Shown: positions 40,248 to 43,828 of the stretch, in pieces | Position numbering within the stretch: the stretch's first letter is position 1 | Layout of the letters: every line of letters begins with the position of its first letter | NCBI GenBank assembly: GCA_028715905.1 | Contig: JAQUQV010000015.1 | Span: 1 to 43,828, forward strand | DNA length: 43,828 bases | Source: Kiritimatiellia bacterium | Lineage (GTDB): Bacteria > Verrucomicrobiota > Kiritimatiellia > JAAZAB01 | Direction: 5' to 3' | The notes under the pieces: model-generated | Database searches by the model: none | Told to the model about the DNA's origin: nothing | The model's input: the letters and a program-made list of their open reading frames with translations, nothing else | Program-made: the position numbers and the translations under genes

Positions 40248-43200
40248 TTTATCACCAGCCATGTCGCCAGCTTAAAATCATCAACATCCGATACCTGCTG
40301 TTTCTTGTCCGGGATGACAAAATCACGGCCCGATTGAATTCCCGCCGCGGTCCGTTTTTGGAATGTATGAACGATTGAATGAACGGCTTTTTTGAGAAGT
40401 TCATTATATTTGGACATATCCGCGCCGTTTTTTGTTTCAGAATCAAATAATTCGCACAATGTTTTTATAGGCTCGGTCTCACCACGGCATAAAGCCTGAT
40501 ACATGGTAAGCGCCTGCTTGGCGTGCACAAAGGTGAAGCGGACTTCCCCATCATTGCGCACATAGAGGAGGTAGTATGGATTTAGCGGGTTAACGCTCTT
40601 TTGTTTTCCTTCTTCCAAAACAATATCATGTTTCAGGCAAAAGATTACTCCCGGGCGGATGATATCCTGCATGGACTTGTTAAAGAGATCACAGTTTTTT
40701 GTTTCATTCAAAGGGGGTACCACGGCATATAGCCCCATTGGCGCATTTTTCAGGTTTTCTCTGTTTGCCTGGAGGTAGTTCATTAATTCAACCCGGAAAT
40801 CATCAAGTGTGAACTCGCTCAATGAAACCGCATCATCCATCTCTTCCAGATCAAGCACTTCATCCTTGAGCCTCAGCAACTGCCGTTGCCGATAGCGCAG
40901 ATCATCACGCAGGAGGTCTTTAATTTGATCGGTGTTGAGCAGGTCGTCCTCGCCCGTGGCGGCCAGGTCAACGAGCGCCATGCGCGCTTCAACCCGGTCT
41001 TTGAGGTTAATGTACTTGTTTAAATCCTGGGTGGGCCAGAAATTGACAAGCTGGATTTGTTTATTGGATGAGCCGATCCGGTCAATCCGGCCGAAGCGCT
41101 GGATGATTCGCACCGGGTTCCAGTGAATATCATAGTTGATGAGATAATCGCAGTCTTGCAGGTTCTGGCCTTCTGAAATGCAGTCCGAGGCAATCAGGAT
41201 GTCTATCTCGCCTTCTTGCGGCATGCTGCTCATCTTTGCCCTGGATTTTGAACGGGGAGAGAAGTTGGTCAATATGGCATTGAAATCGGTCTGGGCGCGG
41301 AATTCCCTGGGCTTGAAAGTGGTCTTATTGTCTCCACTGCCGGTTACGAGGGCGATATGGAGGCCGAGTTCCCGGCTTACCCAGTCTTCTAACGCCTTAT
41401 AAAGATACATTGCCGTATCTGAAAATGCAGTGAATACGAGAATCTTTTTATTCCCGGGATTGACCGGAGACTGAATCTTCCGGCGGATGAGACGCTTAAG
41501 TTCCTGGAGCTTCTGGTCGCGGTCCACGTCAACGGCGGCGGCCGCTTCGTGGATTTTGATAAGCTGTTTCTTGTCAGCCTGGAGGTCTTTCAGCCAACGC
41601 TTGATATCAAGGTGTTCGAGCTTGTAGGTCAGTTTCTTGCCGACCATGAGGCGTTCTTTCAAGTCTTCAAGCTCATCGTCATCCTCCGTTTCAAACAACT
41701 CCGGATTCACGTATTCGTGCCGGTTCCGATCAAAGTGGTTTATTTTTTCTTCCAGATCGCTGATTTTTTTAATGGTGCGCTCAATCGTGATTTCAAAGGA
41801 TTCAATGGAACTTTCCAGCCGTTTCAGAAAATTCACGCGCATCATGCCGATCAGGTAATATTCGCGTGTCTTCTGATCGTTGAAGAGCTGTATTTGTTCC
41901 CCTTCCCTGGCATATTGCGCCACATATTCAGGAAGAACATAGGCGGAGGGATTAAACACGGAGAGCTTGTATTGTGATATTTGCTCATTGAGTTCGTCAT
42001 AAGTTGGAAAGAATCTTTTCGTGTCAATATCCGGGGCAAGCGATATGGGTTTCAGCCTTTCCGGAAATTTTCCGATCTTATTGATATCATAATAGCCTTC
42101 AATATGCTTTCTGGACCGGGCAATCGTCAACTCGTCCAGTAAAGTAAAAAACGCGGAATCCAGAGACTCCAACAACCGGACAACTTTTCTGTCAGCGTTT
42201 TTTTTGGGATCGGCCCAGCGGGTGAAATGCGTCTGGGCGGTCTGCATGGTCTGGGCAATACTGAAAATCTTCAGTTTTTCCTCAAAGACGCGATCATCAC
42301 CGGCGGTGATGAGATAAATCTGGTTTCTAAGGTCCCTCAAATTGGTGTTCACGGGCGTGGCCGAGAGTAAAAGCACCCTGGTCTTTACTCCGGATTGGAT
42401 AATTTCCTTCATTAACCGTTCATATCTACTGCGGCTGTGCCGGCCGTCGTCCTTTTGTTTCCCGCCGGCGTTGTTTCTGAAATTGTGCGATTCATCAATG
42501 ACCACGAGGTCATAGTTGCCCCAGCTATGGGTTGCGAGATCAACATCGCCTGATTTTCCGCTCTCCCGGCTGAGATCGGTATGCGAGAGGACCGTGTATG
42601 CAAACCGGTCGGCCTTCAAAGGATTTCTCTCGTCATTCTCCCGGCACACCGTCCAGTTATCGCGTAGTTTCTTGGGACATAAAACAAGGACGCGGGCATT
42701 CAACAGTTCAAAATATTTGATGACGGCAAGCGCCTCAAATGTTTTTCCCAGCCCCACGCTGTCGGCAAGAACACAGCCATTATGTTTCAAAATCTTGTTA
42801 ATGGCGCCCTTGACGCCGTCGCGCTGGAAGTCAAAGAGCATATCCCATATCTGGGTCTCGTAGAAACCCGTTTTCTCGTTAAGCAAGCCGCCACGCTCTG
42901 ATTCTGAAAGATACTTTTCAAAGATATGATAAAGCGTCTTAAAGTAGACAAACTCAGGCGCTTGATTTTGGTACAGTTCAGAGAGATAAGCCAGGACTTG
43001 GGGCTTTACGTTGTTCACGAGGCGTTTATCGTTCCAGACCTCGTCAAACCAGTTTTTTAAATCGTCGCGATCCCGGTTGTCATTGACTTCCAGATTTAAT
43101 TCAATGTTGTTGCCGGAGACGCCAAGTCCCAAACCCCGCACTGTGAAGTTCGAGCTTCCGATGATTGCCTGTGAAACGCCCTTGTTGTTGATGTAATACA

Positions 43201-43573
43201 TTTTACCATGGAGGAAACCGGACTTGGTGATGGACTTGATCTCGGTCTTATTCTTCAACCATTCGGCACAATCGCGGGCAACATGTTTTTGCTCAAGATG
43301 ATTGCTTAAGGCAAGCGCGTCGTTCTCAATGCGAAATGCCTTTGTCTCTGTTTTGTCAGGGTCAACGGACTTAATGAACTGTGGCTCGCCAAACAAGAAG
43401 CGAAGGTGGCTGATATCGTTTAGTTGAGATTTTAACGCCTCGTAGGCATAGATCGTGAAATAAGCGGAAACAAACGACAGGTCAGCGTCCGGTTTTATCC
43501 TGTCCCCCAGGAACTGCCCCATAGCGCCCCGTTTATGGTTGTCCCAAATGCCTGAAATTGTTTGCTTAATCAT
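40244..43573 (-). CDS. PLD-like plus SNF2-type helicase protein
   Basis: A 1109-residue protein of a defence-associated helicase type. The N-terminal 200 residues are a phospholipase-D-like nuclease domain: FLHGKMYYINNKG, then AIIGSSNFT. It has His122 and Lys124 but Asn in place of the Asp of HxKx4D, so activity is uncertain. The SNF2/superfamily 2 core follows, with Walker A DSVGLGKT (271-278), DESHNFRN (360-367) and LLLSATPVNT. The second RecA lobe has KILVFTAFSDTAMYLYKAL, LIASDCISEGQNLQDCDYLI and QRFGRIDRIGSS, and a C-terminal region of about 200 residues ends at Fic. Such PLD-helicases are often partners of methyltransferases in antiphage systems; none is found before the contig end. The start ATG at 43573 has AAGG nearby. 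Confidence 0.85.
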   Translation of the reverse strand: MIKQTISGIWDNHKRGAMGQFLGDRIKPDADLSFVSAYFTIYAYEALKSQLNDISHLRFLFGEPQFIKSVDPDKTETKAFRIENDALALSNHLEQKHVARDCAEWLKNKTEIKSITKSGFLHGKMYYINNKGVSQAIIGSSNFTVRGLGLGVSGNNIELNLEVNDNRDRDDLKNWFDEVWNDKRLVNNVKPQVLAYLSELYQNQAPEFVYFKTLYHIFEKYLSESERGGLLNEKTGFYETQIWDMLFDFQRDGVKGAINKILKHNGCVLADSVGLGKTFEALAVIKYFELLNARVLVLCPKKLRDNWTVCRENDERNPLKADRFAYTVLSHTDLSRESGKSGDVDLATHSWGNYDLVVIDESHNFRNNAGGKQKDDGRHSRSRYERLMKEIIQSGVKTRVLLLSATPVNTNLRDLRNQIYLITAGDDRVFEEKLKIFSIAQTMQTAQTHFTRWADPKKNADRKVVRLLESLDSAFFTLLDELTIARSRKHIEGYYDINKIGKFPERLKPISLAPDIDTKRFFPTYDELNEQISQYKLSVFNPSAYVLPEYVAQYAREGEQIQLFNDQKTREYYLIGMMRVNFLKRLESSIESFEITIERTIKKISDLEEKINHFDRNRHEYVNPELFETEDDDELEDLKERLMVGKKLTYKLEHLDIKRWLKDLQADKKQLIKIHEAAAAVDVDRDQKLQELKRLIRRKIQSPVNPGNKKILVFTAFSDTAMYLYKALEDWVSRELGLHIALVTGSGDNKTTFKPREFRAQTDFNAILTNFSPRSKSRAKMSSMPQEGEIDILIASDCISEGQNLQDCDYLINYDIHWNPVRIIQRFGRIDRIGSSNKQIQLVNFWPTQDLNKYINLKDRVEARMALVDLAATGEDDLLNTDQIKDLLRDDLRYRQRQLLRLKDEVLDLEEMDDAVSLSEFTLDDFRVELMNYLQANRENLKNAPMGLYAVVPPLNETKNCDLFNKSMQDIIRPGVIFCLKHDIVLEEGKQKSVNPLNPYYLLYVRNDGEVRFTFVHAKQALTMYQALCRGETEPIKTLCELFDSETKNGADMSKYNELLKKAVHSIVHTFQKRTAAGIQSGRDFVIPDKKQQVSDVDDFKLATWLVIK

Positions 43574-43704
43574 CCATCAACCTTTATTTATGATCAGACG
43601 CATTGTTTTACTTTTGACGCAACAATCCGCCATTTTATACCGCTTCATTCATAGCACATTAACAAAGAAAAACAAACGGAAAACACCAAGAAGCGGGAGA
43701 AGAA

Positions 43705-43828
43705 CAGGGCTGTGTTACCCGTGGTGGTAACACAGGCTGAATCAAGAAGATAGAAAATAAAACTGGACAATCCGGAATCTGTCTGCTATTGCTTTCCGGC
43801 ATGAATACAAACACTTGGAAGCAGTATG
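43705..43828. repeat. 124-bp terminal inverted repeat, right copy
   Basis: Exact inverted copy of 3..126, starting about 130 bases upstream of the helicase gene. It carries the same 9-bp hairpin. At this end no known gene enters it; at the left end rsmB ends inside it. The 131-bp gap 43574..43704 contains no gene that I can support. Confidence 0.9.

Overview
The window is a GC-rich bacterial chromosome fragment with 124-bp inverted repeats at its two ends (3..126 and 43705..43828). It carries dense housekeeping operons and two AT-richer accessory patches. I infer a PVC-superphylum bacterium, most likely Kiritimatiellota/Lentisphaerota-like. The grounds are a large pyruvate phosphate dikinase, a URO-D-like methyltransferase beside a toroid carbohydrate enzyme and an AraC regulator, a duplicated NDK-like protein, and a copy of a transposase-like family I recall as multicopy in that group. 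No rRNA gene is present, so placement rests on gene content only.

Layout. 0.1-5.8 kb: rsmB (-), double-domain NDK (+), tRNA-Leu(UAG) (-), an exported SUMF1-like protein (+), and plsY-gpsA (-). 5.9-10.6 kb: a paralogue of the N-terminal half of the SUMF1 protein, a remnant of a type I restriction hsdR gene, three AT-rich exported hypothetical genes (the first cut off at its 5' end), and a decayed transposase-like gene carrying a hairpin-rich insert. 10.6-17 kb: rsmD-coaD, DUF177-rpmF-plsX-fabH-fabD-pdxJ and acpS, covering phospholipid and fatty-acid initiation, CoA and PLP. 17-19.8 kb: ppdK (-). 20.1-25.9 kb: a small exported Pro/Cys protein, an 834-aa exported protein, a 239-aa exported protein, an FHA-MoxR fusion and an M50 site-2 protease. 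26-31 kb: a URO-D-like protein and a toroid enzyme (-), a divergent AraC regulator, and galE (-). 31.2-36.7 kb: a SurA_N/PpiD-like foldase, nnr, and pdxA-rsmA (-). 36.8-43.6 kb: an AT-richer defence-like island with a macro domain, DinD, a winged-helix protein, a DUF2188 remnant, Fic, and a 1109-aa PLD-SNF2 helicase translationally coupled to Fic.

How they work together. PlsX, PlsY and GpsA supply the acyl-phosphate route to phosphatidic acid. FabD and FabH start fatty-acid synthesis and AcpS activates ACP with CoA, to which CoaD contributes. PdxJ and PdxA are two consecutive steps of PLP synthesis, encoded 20 kb apart. RsmB, RsmD and RsmA all modify 16S rRNA. The strongest candidates for something new are the coupled PLD-SNF2 helicase/Fic pair with its neighbours, the paired exported paralogues flanking plsY-gpsA, the three-hairpin repeat inside the transposase-like gene, and the terminal inverted repeats.
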